From: Anseranas semipalmata
Taxonomy: Eukaryota; Chordata; Aves; Anseriformes; Anseranatidae
Length of the DNA: 64,000 nt
Direction: 5' to 3'
Assembly (NCBI GenBank): GCA_013399115.1
Contig: VXAA01004234.1
Coordinates: forward strand, 248,172 to 312,171
Part shown: piece after piece, positions 36,571 to 49,260 of the stretch
Layout: every line of letters starts with the position of its first letter
How positions within the stretch are numbered: position 1 is the stretch's first letter
The notes under the pieces: generated by a model
What the model was told of the DNA's origin: nothing
The model's input: only the letters and a program-made list of their open reading frames with translations
Databases searched by the model: none
Program-made: the position numbers and the translations under genes

Positions 36571-39500
36571 TGCTTTATTTCAAGTGAGCAGGCAGTTTAG
36601 TTCTTCCTCCACCACCATGTCCTGTTTCTCCCTGTGGCTCTTGCTTTGGCTCTGTTTCATTAGGGGATAAATAGACAGTCATATTTTTGCTGTCTTGAGG
36701 CCAGATTTGTTGCCTTGGATCCGGGAGAAGCCTAAGAGGATGGAAGTTCCCTACCTTTACATTTTGCTACTGTGACACTGCTTGGGAGAAGTGAGTAACT
36801 AGACTATGCCTCCAAGTTTTCTGAGCTGGGCAGTTTATGCAAGTTGATCCTTAGGAGGCTAAATTTCTTATTTGCACCAAATCTTCTGGGTCAGGAACAC
36901 TCAGTTCCTGAGCTGATTTCAGAGTCACAGGGCTACAATAAGTAGGATTGGACAAGGAAACTGTTAATGTATGGAAATAATGAGACAGCTCAATTTTTAT
37001 AGCTTTCAAAGTAGTTTGCACCACATACCCCTTTTAGGTCAAAGCAGCAGCTTTTAAGGTACATGTGCAGTGGATTTAAATGACTTGAGTGCTGAGGTCA
37101 GTGGCCGTGTGTTTCATAGACATTCTGGTACAGCAGCCTCAACAGGCTTCAGAGTTATGTGGAGAGTTGTAACAGGCTCAAAGGTAGAGTTGCACCTGAT
37201 TTGCAGAGGTGTAAGAGGAGAATGAGACTGGGATTCATTTCCAAGTTTCACCCTGCTCAATTTGCTGCTTATAAATCCTCAGTGAGGGATTTGGGCAATG
37301 TGCAGAAGGAACTGTGCCTTCCAGACATGAAAATGACTCTTCAGTATAACTCAACAGCAATATAAATGCTTTTCTCAGTTTAAATCCATTGCTCCCCTTG
37401 AAACCAGCTACAAGATACATCATTCAATGCTGAATTTTGTCCTTTCCGCTCCTCAGTTGTTAGAGTAAATTTGGCTGATTCTCCTTCTGTCACTGGTGGG
37501 CCAAACCAACTCCAGACGAACAGATCTGCTTTCCCAACCACCATGGCTTTGCATTGGTAGCGAGAGCCAGAAGTGAAAGCTTACCTGCTGGTGCTTGCGT
37601 GATCCATCCGGAACAAATCAACGTGTTAATTTGTGTAGTGCTAGTTCAGGAGCAGTGGCTGGATGTTGGGTGTGTTTAAATCTCTCAGATTCACTGGAGC
37701 TGCATCAATTTATGATATCTGGAAAAAAAAAAAAAAAAGTACATTTCAAAAGCAGCTTTCAGTTCTGAGGTCTCATTGTATATTTAGTTAGTACTTTTTC
37801 ATGGACATTGAGTGTTCAAGTTTTTTTCATTTCTCCCTTTCCTCACCTATTCCAGCTCTGCTATGCATGTTTAGCATCAAGGGCACATCTGTATCTCAGT
37901 ACATGTTTTTTTATGGTGCTTTGGCCAATAAGACCCTGGAGTTTTTACAGGTCCATCAGTGCTACTATATAAAAAAGGGCATTCATCTGTTATAATACAG
38001 GTGTCAGAAATTATATGCTTAAACCTGATCCAGTTATCTAAGTTCTTTCTATAGTCAAAGCAGAGAAACAGACTTTTTAATAGGGTAATTTTGAAACAGA
38101 TCAGCATCTGGCACTGTCTAAAAGAAGAATATACCTCAGTACTTACGTCTGGGAATTTCGAATGCCCTTTTGATGTTACGTTCTTGATCATCTCTTAGTG
38201 CACTGCAGTTCGTCACAATTCATTGGTTGGTTTGGTTTCGGAGTGCACAAACAAGTTTCCTTTCAAGTGACATTAAATCAGAAGATAAACTTTACAATTA
38301 CACCTGATGTTTTCTAACTATGAATGGGAATTAAATGTATGGGAACAAACTAGACTAAAGTAAAATCCCTCTGAAATGGCTACAGCATGGATATTAAGAC
38401 CATGGCATGGACTGTTTCACTCTGTAAGTCCAATTCTGTTTGTCCTTACTACATACTACTGTAGATATTGCCTATGTTCTCCTTTTGCCTCAAAAAGTTG
38501 TCTAAAGCTTACTCTTAGATGTTTAATTTTGAGATACCTGGTTAATTGAAGCTGAATCTCAACCTAAGAAACAAATTCCCAGTCAGCACTTTGATATAAC
38601 TCAAAATTAATTTGTGCAAGGTAATCACAGGACAAACAGAATCATAATCTTTTGTCTGTACTGCTTGAGTACAGCCACTGTAAATAACTTCTGACTGAGG
38701 AGCTGTTATTTCATTAAGGAAACAACTAAAATTCCCAATAGTCTTTCTACCCAATAAGCTGATTATCTGTAAATCAGCCAAACATGCTGTCAATACGGAC
38801 AAGCTGTTGACAAGTTTAGTAGTTTGTCTTATCTTGATTGTCTTAAAAATGAAATTATACAGTCAGAAGGACCTCGGTACAGCAGGAGTTAGTATCTGGA
38901 TCACTAAGATTTACCTACCAGTCATGTCTGAATGAGGTTGGGATGACAGAAAGGGAGGCAGTGATCAGGACAAAGGCTATGCTGAAGCAAAGGAGCCTGT
39001 TTCTGTTGTCTCCTGCTCTGAAGCAAATTATGGGGTTGATCCAACCGGACCTTCACACTTTCATCAGAATTACACTGGCATGAAAAAGTGATTTCAGGCT
39101 TACAAATACTCACTGCATCCAATAAGCACTAAAGCAGGAAATAAAGTCAAGCAGCAGATCATGAAATGAATCCACTGCTGGTGGAGCTCCTCTGCAGTCA
39201 TTGTAGCCAGGGTGACTCTGTCTCATTGCTTTCAAGTTTCAGAGACTGGGAGGTATCAGGGACATCTGAATTCTCATCTGACCAGTTTTCAGACTAGTCT
39301 TGGACTCAAAATGAAATCCAGGCAAGGGGCTTGGACTGGGCTGAGTGGCACTGAAACACTTTTTCCTTCTCTTTTACATCTTCAGATCGGTTGACTCAAA
39401 TGCTAGGATACCTGTTGCTGAACCCCGGTCTCCCCACATGGAGACTGTCTTCTCGTTGAGCTGATTGCCATGCTACAAACACGAACAGATTCATCCCACC

Positions 39501-40190
39501 TAATCTTAGGTATCTGAGAACCCTGCCAGACCTGTAGCTGCAGGTTAAAAGTGAACGGCAGAAGATGATAGCTGCCCTCAGCTGTCTGCCCCATTCATTT
39601 CACCAAGGTTGTTGTCCTCAGGTCAAGGATTCTCTTATGAACTGCTACTATTTACATCATGCATATTAAACAAAGCAAAATGGGTGCCAGTTAACCTGAA
39701 TACAGTGTGTTAAAAACTGCAGTCATTCAGGGCCTGCTTCAAGAGAAGAACTGCTTCAAGAGAGGACCAGATATCCCTCTCAGAGCCTCCCAGGCCCTCT
39801 CAGAGGACAGGGAAGATGATTAAGTATGTGATAACTTGTGCTACACATTTCTAGTCTGCAGCCTGAGTCCACCAGAGCATTCAGTGACCGAGCTAAGCAA
39901 GCAATGCACTTGGTGTAGTTACCTAGGTGGTCAGTGGGAAGTTACATATCTTCTGCGAGTCACCCTGATCTTAGGTTATTGCTGGTCTTGTCTTGTCATG
40001 GTTCTCCTTCTTATCCCACCTATCTCATCCCTTCTGCCCCATGCTTGCTTCAGCCCCAGCTATTTGTATTATATCAAGGTCTATAAATATGGCTGAGGTT
40101 GAAGCTTATCTGTGCTAAACCCAGAATAAGACAGCCTTGCTCCCAAATGCCTAACCCTCAATCTAGGTAGCTGACACAGTCAGCTTGCAA
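36571..40190. other. Non-coding stretch
   Basis: No exon or RNA gene recognised. It has a 16-base A run (37723-37738) and a small direct repeat near 39734-39763 (ctgcttcaagagaaga then ctgcttcaagagagga). Frames are under about 105 codons. Confidence 0.6.
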
Positions 40191-40199
40191 AAAGGTATA

Positions 40200-40292
40200 C
40201 AAGATGAAGTCACTTGTTCAGTGTCCTATCCCTAGTCAGTGGGGAAGCCAAAGCTGACTCCAGGCTTTCTGACATCCTGTTCTTTGCTGCAT
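40200..40292 (-). repeat. MIR/L2-like SINE relic, antisense
   Basis: 'aagtcacttgttcagtgtcc', 'agtcagtggggaagccaaag' and 'actccaggctttctgacatc' follow the antisense MIR order, usually 'aagtcacttgcccaaggtca', 'agtaagtggcagagctggga' and 'acccaggtctcctgactc'. Old and diverged. Confidence 0.55.
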
Positions 40293-40789
40293 TCTTGAGA
40301 TCACAGTGCCTCCCCAGGAAAAATCTTGACATGTTCATCTGCCTGCGTGGGCCTAAAGTGATCAAACGTCACTCAATGCCAATCAAGCCTTGTGAGGAAT
40401 TAAGACGAAGCTATGTAAAATTATCGAGAGATACTATGTTTACTTTTCTTTATCCCTGGGATAAATCCAGGAACCTCTTCTTTGCTGATTTTGTATTATG
40501 CATTTGAAAGTGTTGTTGGAGCAGATCAAAACCCGAGGAAGTGAAAGGGGTATTGTTTTGTGCAAGGGTGTTTTGAGGCCTCGGGTTGCTTATACAGCAA
40601 AATAAAGCAGCACTGACTTCTTTCTTTTCTTGCAAAGATCCTTTAGGAATTAGTCTGGCAATTCCAGTGCAAGAGAAGGGCTCTTCCTTTGCTAATCACC
40701 TGGCTTTATTTGGCTCTGAAACTCACACAGAAGCTCCCTGTGTGTGCATTAACCAAAGGTACAGGATTATGTTTGTTTAATAATATAGT

Positions 40790-41420
40790 GGTGTCTTGCT
40801 GAACAACTGTAATTTCCATGTACTTATTGATCTTAATTTATAATGCCATTAGCTTTCTAAACTGCCATTAACTAATGATGGGCTCTGTAGGCTTAACAGC
40901 TCTTTCAAATCAGTTGCTGACAAGTGGGCCCCAGAAGCATTTGTCAAAAGGGTAATGGATCCCTATCAGAGTGGCAATAAATTAGGTTATAGTCTTATCA
41001 AATTAAACAATGGATGAAGGAAAATTAGCTATCAATAAAAATCTATAAAGCTGCCCTGATTATTCCCAGTCAATTATATCAATTAGAGATCAAACAGTGA
41101 ACCCCCTGCAGTACGTTAAATAGAACTAACCAGGGCCAAAGGCGGCCAAATTGTGTTACAAAAAGCAACACCACGGGCAGCTGTAGGAGATAATCATTAC
41201 TGTCATTGACAAAGGAGCTGCTTTATTAGAAAGCTGGATGTTGCCTGCAGGCAGGCTTCTGGCAAGAGGACAAAGGCTCTGCAGTGAGAAAGGGGAAAGA
41301 GGCTTGAATCTGGCTGGCAGTGTGCGGAGTGTGTTTCTGGCTGATAGCTCTCCCAACTTTTGTCATTTAAAGCAGGCTGGGCTTCATCAGATTCTGCTGA
41401 CCCCTCTGAGAAGTGACTTT
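40790..41420. promoter_or_regulatory. Candidate conserved non-coding block (strongest)
   Basis: No simple repeats for about 600 bases. Many AT-rich motifs of developmental enhancers occur: repeated CATTA/TAATG forms (40845-40880), TCAATTATATCAATTAG around 41070-41090, TTATCAAATTAAACAATGG (SOX/homeodomain-like) near 40995-41015, and a balanced 3' half rich in TGCAG and AGAGG. The region lacks coding potential and transposon similarity. Of all blocks in the window this most resembles an enhancer, although conservation itself cannot be seen from one sequence. Confidence 0.4.
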
Positions 41421-43667
41421 GTCAGGAGACTCCTTTCCTTCTCTCCCTTTGTTTTTTGAAGCCATGCTGTTGATCTTCTTTTCATGAACAATACACAATA
41501 CATTCAAGATGTAAACTCATTGTAGTGCTATTATGGTCCATATTGTAACTTTAGGCTCAGACTAAGAGGCTGTGCTGAAGGGCATCTAGCATAGGAAGTG
41601 ATGTATCCTAGAAATTACATTGGAGACCTGAACAGATTTTCCCTTCTTTGTCAGACAGTCTTTACATCTACGGCAGGACAAGAGCTCTCCTACCCCTCTC
41701 ATATTGGGATACAGACACGGAACCAATACACGGAACCATTAAGTCACTATCCCAGGACTGTCCTAGGTTGGAGTGGTCTGTTCATGTCCAAGCTGTTTTC
41801 TACCACAGCTTATGTCAGATGGGGATGTTAGCTTTTCTCCCCATTTACAAGCTGTGCTACCTCCCCTGTTATTTCCCACCTATGCCACTCAAGATCTGAA
41901 CACTGTCCCTCTGCGGGGAGCTTAGAGAGTGGGTTGACCACCGGGCCCACAACCCATGCTTTGATATTAATTTTATGGGTGCACAAGATCACCCTGACAA
42001 CTCCCAGAACACCCCAGATTTCCCATCTATTCTCATGATGTAAGCAGTGCAAATACTTTCCTGTGTGAATTTTATCCTCAAGCATGAAATTCTCGCAAGC
42101 TGTAGTAGGAGTGTACACCTACATGTCTTAAACCTTTATGGGATGATGATTTGGAGGAAATTTAGGCTTCAGATCTTCATGGAGCCACTGGATGTATCCA
42201 TCCCTTTGAGAGATGTGTGTATGTGTCCCTGTTCCTGGGAGGACCCTCCCTCAGGCTCACCCCCACTGGAAATCTCAGCTATGAAAAGCCCTGCTACTGC
42301 AGGCCATCAGCCATAACCTGTCTCCTGCTTTCTTTCTGTAGAAGATTGTAGTATCATACAGGCTTTCGGTGAAGTTCTTTGCATTTGTCAAGTGGGAAAA
42401 ACGATTTGTGGATTATTTTGCTTCCTATGCTCCCTATGTAGCTTCAGAGGAGTAAACTCCAGTGGATTAGGTGGTCCCTTTTAACTTCCCCCATTTGTTG
42501 AAACTTTTCTTTGGACTTGGTCTTGACAGAAGGTGTCTCACCACTACGTGGACTCTGACATAGACTTTGGGCATAACAATGGGGCAGCACAGTCATGGGT
42601 TGTGGACTGAAAGTAATGATTTAATTCTTTCTACATCAGCTACTGAAATATAAAAGCTTATTTTGTTCTGACCTTAAATTTTGTATTTAGTTTATGGGAA
42701 GCAGAGCTTTAGGGGTGCAGTCTGGACTAAACTCCCAAAGGTACACAAGGTCACCCTACAATTCACCTTCTTCCATTCAAACCAGCGGCACAGTTCTCTG
42801 CTTTGTGTTTGGTGACACAAACCTGTGGGAATATGTATGCACATGTGTGTGGAGTATTTTTGAAAAATTACAAAACAAAACACACCCCATACTCATGCTT
42901 CTTTCTGCAGAGGAGTGTTGAGAGAACAAGAATTGATTTATGTTATTCATATTGCATTAAGGAGCACTGGAAGGCTTTCAAATACACAGTGATGAGACTA
43001 GACTCGACTGGAATACCTGTAATATTTCTTGCTGAGCAAAGCACTTACTAAATGGAAGTGAAGATGATGAAATTTGGTCCTAAAGGAATGCCAGGATGTA
43101 ACTGTTCGGATTTTTGATCTTACTCAGACTTTTGAATATGCTTTATTGCATGCCTGAAAGTCACCCCTTTCAAGACATGACATCTCCATGCTTTTTGAAA
43201 CCAGGCATATGTGTCAGTACTCGCAAGGCTGGGGCGTGACTGAACATTTGTTTGTAGTAAAGCCAAACAGAAAAGAGGAATAGGTTACTGTTGGAATATC
43301 CCCCTTTGAAATTTCCACTTCAGAAATCTTTTTTTTTTTTTTCCTTCTGTGGACAAACGTTAATGTATAAATAAGTATAGGAGTCTTTCTTTCCATTTTC
43401 CACGTGTCATTGAAACAACAAAGATGAGGAAATGAAAATAAATGTACTTTTCCTTCAAATTTTGAGGATGGAAACATTCTGAAAATGGACTAACACCAAA
43501 AAAAAAAAATCTATGCATTTCTTTCAAAAATATAGACTTTGTGTAAAAAACATTATTAGCAGCTCTATCATTTTGAAAAAGTAGTTTGATTCATTCCATA
43601 TCCAGTGGGGAAAGGGCAATAAATTGTGCACTAAATTTTTGCAAGGAGATCTAGGTTAGGTAGTGAA
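41421..43667. other. Non-coding stretch
   Basis: No gene or transposon recognised. Open frames reach about 96 codons in conflicting frames with no domain. A short T run lies at about 43329-43342 and an A run at about 43499-43510. Confidence 0.6.
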
Positions 43668-43700
43668 CCCCTTTCCCCCTTCCCACCCTACCCCTCCCCC
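43668..43700 (-). other. Potential G-quadruplex on minus strand
   Basis: The plus strand has six C runs of 3-5 separated by 1-3 bases (43668-71, 43675-79, 43682-84, 43686-88, 43691-94, 43696-700). The minus strand therefore has six G runs with short loops, exceeding the usual four-run G3+ N1-7 rule. It lies just upstream of the CR1 relic at 43730. Confidence 0.6.
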
Positions 43701-43729
43701 TCAAAAAAAGCTCAAAACCTTTTTGAATG

Positions 43730-43915
43730 TAAAGACTATGAAACACTGGAAAGGAATGTCTGGGGAAGCTGTGGAATATCCATCACTGAAAATCTTACAG
43801 AACCGGTTAGAGAAATATCAATAACAAATCAGAGAGAGCAAGAGGACCTTCCTTGTGGAAGGTGAAATGCCTAGATGACATTTTGAAATTTTCTAAACCA
43901 GTTTTGATTCTGGCC
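43730..43915 (+). repeat. CR1 LINE 3' fragment, sense
   Basis: 'aaacactggaaaggaatgtc', 'gggaagctgtggaatatcca' and 'tcactgaaaatcttacagaa' closely follow the CR1 3' coding end, usually near 'acactggaacgggttgccta', 'agaggctgtggaatctccat' and 'cattggaggtttttaagaac'. 'gcctagatgacattttga' near 43868-43885 corresponds to 'ctagatgacctcttgaggtc' at the 3' end. A middle stretch is diverged. 5'-truncated and non-functional. Confidence 0.7.
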
Positions 43916-45655
43916 AAACATGGTCAAATAGATTCTCAAAATCATTGCTAGTAACTATGTTCAGACCCAATCAATACTGAATGTTAAATAACAATATGCA
44001 GAGAGGCAGCAATTCCAGTGCTGAGCATCTGAAATACAATCGATCATGGTGTTCTTAACAGGGCTTATGTAGGGCTTGAAAAAATCAGTTGCAGTTTTGG
44101 ACAGTAAAGCAAGACATGCAAATCTGGACAGTATTGTAAGATGGAAAATATGAGCAAAATTACATTTATAGGCTGCTGTTGTCATTTTAAGTCTAATCAG
44201 CAGCTTGGTTCTTGCTTCTAATGTAACACAGCCATGCAGAGAAGGAGAGACGATACTAGATGTGGCTTGGGTTTTTTCCTCTCGCCTAAATGATGCTTTG
44301 TGGTTGGGCTTGACAGTCTCTGTCCGTGAATCATCATTCCTAAGGCCTTGCTACATATACGTGAGCTTCACTGCTAGCCGCACCAGCAGTGCTAGCTTCA
44401 CCTATGCAACCTCACAGAAGTCAAGAGGCACCCATGTTGTAAAAGTTCTCATTTTATAGGCAGTTCTTAGAGTTTGAAGTGGTGAAGGATGGCCACACTG
44501 GACTGCCTTCTGAGAATGGTCCCTGGCCTGTACTAACCGTTAGGCTGTGCCTGAGCATGTTTTTGGGTCACAGTTAGCTGCAGGAAGTGAAACAATTTAG
44601 CAGAATAGTTGACCAAGGTCTAGTGACCAGAGGCCTGCCCAGGAACCATTTAGTATCAATGTAGATAGAGAGTCACCATGGTATTGCAGTGTTTAAAATA
44701 CAGACATTCCCTGTAACAAGGTGGGAGTTAGGCATCTTATACTGTTTAACCTTTAAGGTCACTCAGAAAGTCTGTGGCAGAGCAGGGAACCAGCTTCCCC
44801 TTTCCAAAATTTCCTTAAACACCAACATTTCTGATTTCTAGGCATTTGACCACCACAGAAAGTGTGCATAACCCTGTCAGATAGCAGATGCATAAAGGTA
44901 AATTCCAGTGATGTAATGTCCTCTGAAACCAGGACAGCATAGTAAGAGAGAAGCCACCTTTTCCAATCCTTTCTTATATGAGTCCTTGGAGCCAGCATCC
45001 TATATATATTCCTGAGTAATCTATTTGACTTCCCTGAAAAAGTTTAGTCCCTCAAATTCTTCCTTTTCATCTTAAAGATCTGCTCGTCCTCATTTCCTGC
45101 TCTGACAGCATTAGCTCAAAGACTGATGGGAGACCAGAAAGCAGCTAATGATGTAAAGTTTCCTGGAAGAACTTTCTAAAACAGCCCAAGGACTGAGAAA
45201 TTTGGATTCACGTGGGCACGCAGTACAGCAGAAGCCTGGGTCACTAATCTTCCCTTTTATCAGACTACCTTTCAAGGGCTCCTTTCCAAGCAATGAGACG
45301 TAGCATTAGACACCAGCATATACTTGCAGACACAGAGAAAGTGGGGTGGGTGCATGGAGGGGGGAAGGGAAGGAAAGTAATTTAGCATCTGGTGAAATGG
45401 ATTGTGAACATACAGAGGATGTTATACTGTTAAGACTTCTCTCTGTCTCCCTTTCCCTCTCTCTCCTTCCTTTATTAAAGGCCTAGGCAATTTAAAAGTG
45501 GAGACAGTGTATCCCTCTTAATAGCGTTGCTGTTAATCTTCTCACCAGTCAGCTCTCAGCTCTAAGTATTGAACGCACAAAAACCCTCCTCCTGTCACCA
45601 GCTGTGGTTAGGGAGTGACTGTCCTCAGGGGCTCCAAGCCTGAAAAAAAAAAAAA
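43916..45655. other. Non-coding stretch up to gap
   Basis: Contains a MIR-like piece (44745-44800). The last 200 bases before the gap (about 45480-45640) are repeat-free with TTTAAA and TTAAT motifs and could be part of a conserved block interrupted by the gap. No gene recognised. Confidence 0.55.
44745..44800 (-). repeat. MIR-like SINE fragment, antisense
   Basis: 'taaggtcactcagaaagtct' and 'gtggcagagcagggaacc' match the antisense MIR phrase 'aaggtcacacagctagtaag' then 'tggcagagccgggattcgaa'. Short. Confidence 0.5.
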
Positions 45656-45731
45656 NNNNNNNNNNNNNNNNNNNNNNNNNNNNNNNNNNNNNNNNNNNNN
45701 NNNNNNNNNNNNNNNNNNNNNNNNNNNNNNN
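45656..45731. other. Assembly gap, 76 N, inside an A tract
   Basis: Bounded by 13 A on the left (45643-45655) and 18 A on the right (45732-45749). The missing bases may simply be a longer A homopolymer or a short A-rich repeat; 76 may be an estimated size. Confidence 0.98.
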
Positions 45732-48700
45732 AAAAAAAAAAAAAAAAAATCACCACTGAGAAAAGGCAATAACAGGAGTCTGTTGTTGTCTAACCTGCCA
45801 TATAAATGAAACAATCAAAGAAGACAACAAAGGAAACTCCACTAACATCCAGAGGCAAAAGCAGTTTGCTGTAATATATCCTGGCTTGGAGAACTATTTT
45901 TAGCCAACCCCCTCTTTTTTTAACAGACTCACACAATCTCTTTCTAATTTTGATTAAGAGTGGAAAAAAAATGCTCAAAGAAGACAGGTAGGGAAAAAAG
46001 TGAAGTCAGTTACAAGAGAAAGCTAAATTAAAACAAATCCTTGTGTGTATATAAAGGATATAAACCAAAATTACTTTGAATATATAAATAAAAGGAGGTT
46101 CTCATATTAGTCCTGTTCAGTTCTCTGACAGACTCAGTGATTACTAGTATCTAATATTTGAATTGTGATAATATGTAGGTGTTAACAGCCTGGAACCCTG
46201 GTGTGCTGGGAACTGTGGCAGCATAAAAGAAAAAGATGGTCATGACCTCAAATTTATATATATATATATATTTACATAAACTTATTATTTCTATTTAATA
46301 TATACAGACACATACCTGCACTTGTACAAACATGTACACATATGCAGAGTAAATGGTATATATGTTGTGTATACACTGCACGTTTAAATCATAATAATGA
46401 AATATAATAAAAATATTTCTGAGATTTGGGGTTAAGGGTTAATTTTGAGATTTCTGTTTCCAACCTTGGTTCCTAGGCCATGATTTTCTCATGTAGTTAT
46501 GGATCTCCTGGGGTAAAAAATAAAAACAAAATAAAACACCAAAAAAACCACACAGATATCCCCCATTTACTGTCAAATCCTGAATTAGCAGCACTAGAGA
46601 AATGAACCTGTATAGTAGCTTAAGGCCATGTGAGTGATTTATGACTGGCACCCACAATCAACACCAGACTATCTGACCACAGTTAGAGCATTCAGCTGGT
46701 AGGGACAATCCTTTAGTCCTGCCCCACCAATTATTTGCAATCTCAAGACTATCTAACACAACATGTATAAATGTCGTCACACCTAATGGTGTTTCTGTAC
46801 AAATGTCATCTAACTTTTAAAGAAAATATCTGCAACTGAGCCAGTTGTCTAGACTGCTTTTATAGTCTCTGGAAACAAGTGGCTACTTCTCGGGTGCTGT
46901 TCTTTTAACCCAGTTAATTATCAATTCAGATGACTCCTTTTTAGAAGAAACAGAAGATACCCCAGAAGTATTATACCACCCCACAGATATATGGACATGA
47001 TGCATTGTGTTTTGGCTGTACTTTGGTCCAGTTTCAATAGGTGATATGATTTGTATTTTCTAGAAAGATTATTTAAGAGCCTAGGGATTAAGCACATTCA
47101 CAGGAAATGTGGTTTGAATGATACCAAGCTGAGGTTGACCACAGTGGTCTCCTTGCCAGAAAACAAAAACCAAGCTTCACTCATTAATGTCTCCAGCTTG
47201 AGGAGAAATTACCTGGATCAGTAAGTTCATGGTGTCTAATGTACACCCCTGAACTGGCCTCTAAACTCTAGAGAAGGACATGGCTTCACCTGCTGTTAGC
47301 ATTTCCCACACAACATATGTGCTTTCTGGATAGCCCTTTGGGGACATCTGACCATCTTCACTGCAAGTATAGGGAATATACACCCCTAAATTGGGCACTT
47401 TTTGTTGTCCCTTTGGAATCAAAACATGAAGTTTTATCCATTTATGCCCTTAGGTCTAGAGGTCATAGGTTCAATACCATGTAATGGCCACGAGCATAGT
47501 CATTACATAGCAAACTTTCAGTATAAATTCCTGTTAATTGGATAACAGCCCCAAGCAAAACACTAGTTATTAAGGAACTTTAAAAGTGAGTTGGCAGCTT
47601 GGAGCCATCAGCCCCTTAAAATCTACCAGCAATCTCCTGGAAAGTTATTTAACAAAAATATAGCTTTTCAAAAAAAAAAAAGAAAAAAAAAAAAGTTCCT
47701 GTTGTGCTGACAGTCTTGGCTGAGAGCCAAAGCACTACAATGGTTTCCTTGCTGCTGGAAATAAAAATTGCTATCCACAACTGTGTCAGTACTTGGGAGA
47801 AATATTCCCTTGCTTTGTAAGAGGGTTCTAGAAGGTAACTGCACAGATTTCCACAGAAATACCTTCATATCAAAGACATCTTTTGTAAAGGGTCACTGCT
47901 AATTAATAGATCAATTTTATTAAAGATGAACCCATTTTTGCTATGCCCAATGGGTAAATAGTGGGTATACCATCCACTCTAATATCCTCTATTAGTATGC
48001 TTATAGCCATTTATAATTCAGAAGTCTCACATCCATGACACACTTATTCTTGTTATTAATCATTCATCAGCCTTTGATAAAATCTTGAGAAATCTATCCC
48101 CTTACATAAAGTGTGACCAACAGGTTGATAAATCAGGTGGTGTGACTGGAAAGCCAAGTTAGTGCTCTGTTTTTTTTTTTTTTTTTTATCTGCCCCTTTC
48201 CGAACCTTAAAAAATATATCTATAATGACTTCATTCTGGTAATGAATACAGTGTGCTCAAGCTGTAAAAGTGAAAAAAATAAGGCTCTTGAGAGCTTCTG
48301 TATGGAAGGCCAGTAAGCAAACCAAGAGAAAATAGGGAGGAGGGCAAGAAATACACTGCTATTGCAAGCATGGTGTGAATGGGTGTAAATAATTATGAGT
48401 GACTGAAATTGTATTTAGGCTGTCTTTAAAGCAGGGCTATTAGAAAACTTGAAGCTGCTCTGGAGTCCTCAGAAGTGGCCACCCTCTGTCCTTCTGGTTC
48501 ATGTCCGGCAGCTGGGCTTGGGGGATGTGGTAGCACTAACAAGGTGGGTCTGATGAGATCAGGAGTGGGAACTCACACTGCATTGGTTGTTACCAGGTGA
48601 TTGAGATATAAACGGTCACTTTGTCAAATGGGTTTGGAAGCCAAAGATGGATGGAAGAGGTGCATCCTCTCACTATATATTAACACATAAAGAAATTGAT
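45732..48700. other. Non-coding stretch after gap
   Basis: No gene recognised. It includes a TA tract (46255-46270), an A-rich tract (47671-47694) and an 18-T run (48170-48187). A B-box-like motif at about 47469 has no tRNA fold around it. Confidence 0.6.
46255..46270. repeat. TA dinucleotide microsatellite
   Basis: Eight TA units in an AT-rich patch that continues irregularly to about 46380. Confidence 0.9.
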
Positions 48701-48719
48701 GTATCTGAGCCCTAATGGT

Positions 48720-49260
48720 CCAACGGGCCACCTTACCCAAGTCGATCGTTGAGGACTTACAAAGACAGCAAGTATTTACTGAATCCTACACCCACTTCCC
48801 CCTTTTATCTCCCAGCTGCGTCGAGATTTAAACACCATTTCTGCCAAGCATTCAACTTCTTGCTGTTAATTTCAAGGCCGGCTGACAGAGCTCAGCTTGG
48901 ATCTCCTACCCGTTGGGAGCCGATAAGCAGTTTACACTCACAGATCACACATAGCTGAGTGATGTTCAGAGACCCCCTTGTTCCCCCAGCCCCGCGCCCT
49001 GCGAAATGACATTAGCGCTGGGTAATGATCTGTAAATGTGTCAGAACTGTGCCACCTAGTGACACCGCTGCCTAGTTCCTCTGGTGAAGTCACACTGGTT
49101 GCACAACAGCAAGCCGTAATATAATTAGTGCTAATTTGGTTTCTCGGTAGCTGGCTGCTGCTCAGTGCTCTGCTCAGCCCTCTCTGTCTCTCCAGAAGAC
49201 TTTTCTTAACATAATAAGAGCTTCATTAGGGATTTGTTTCCTTTATTTTTGATTGTATAA
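48720..49260. promoter_or_regulatory. Candidate conserved non-coding block
   Basis: About 540 bases without simple repeats and with unusually many CpGs for this window (cgatcg, ctgcgtcgag, ccccgcgccctgcg, tagcgctggg). They are mixed with TAAT-type homeodomain motifs such as TAATATAATTAGTGCTAATTTGG (about 49119-49141). The combination suggests a developmental regulatory element. No exon signal is convincing: frames are short and no splice-bounded conserved peptide is recognised. Confidence 0.4.

Noticed and set aside
47460..47500. tRNA gene or tRNA-derived SINE suggested by a B-box-like ggttcaatacc
   Set aside because: No matching A box, acceptor stem or cloverleaf could be assembled around it.
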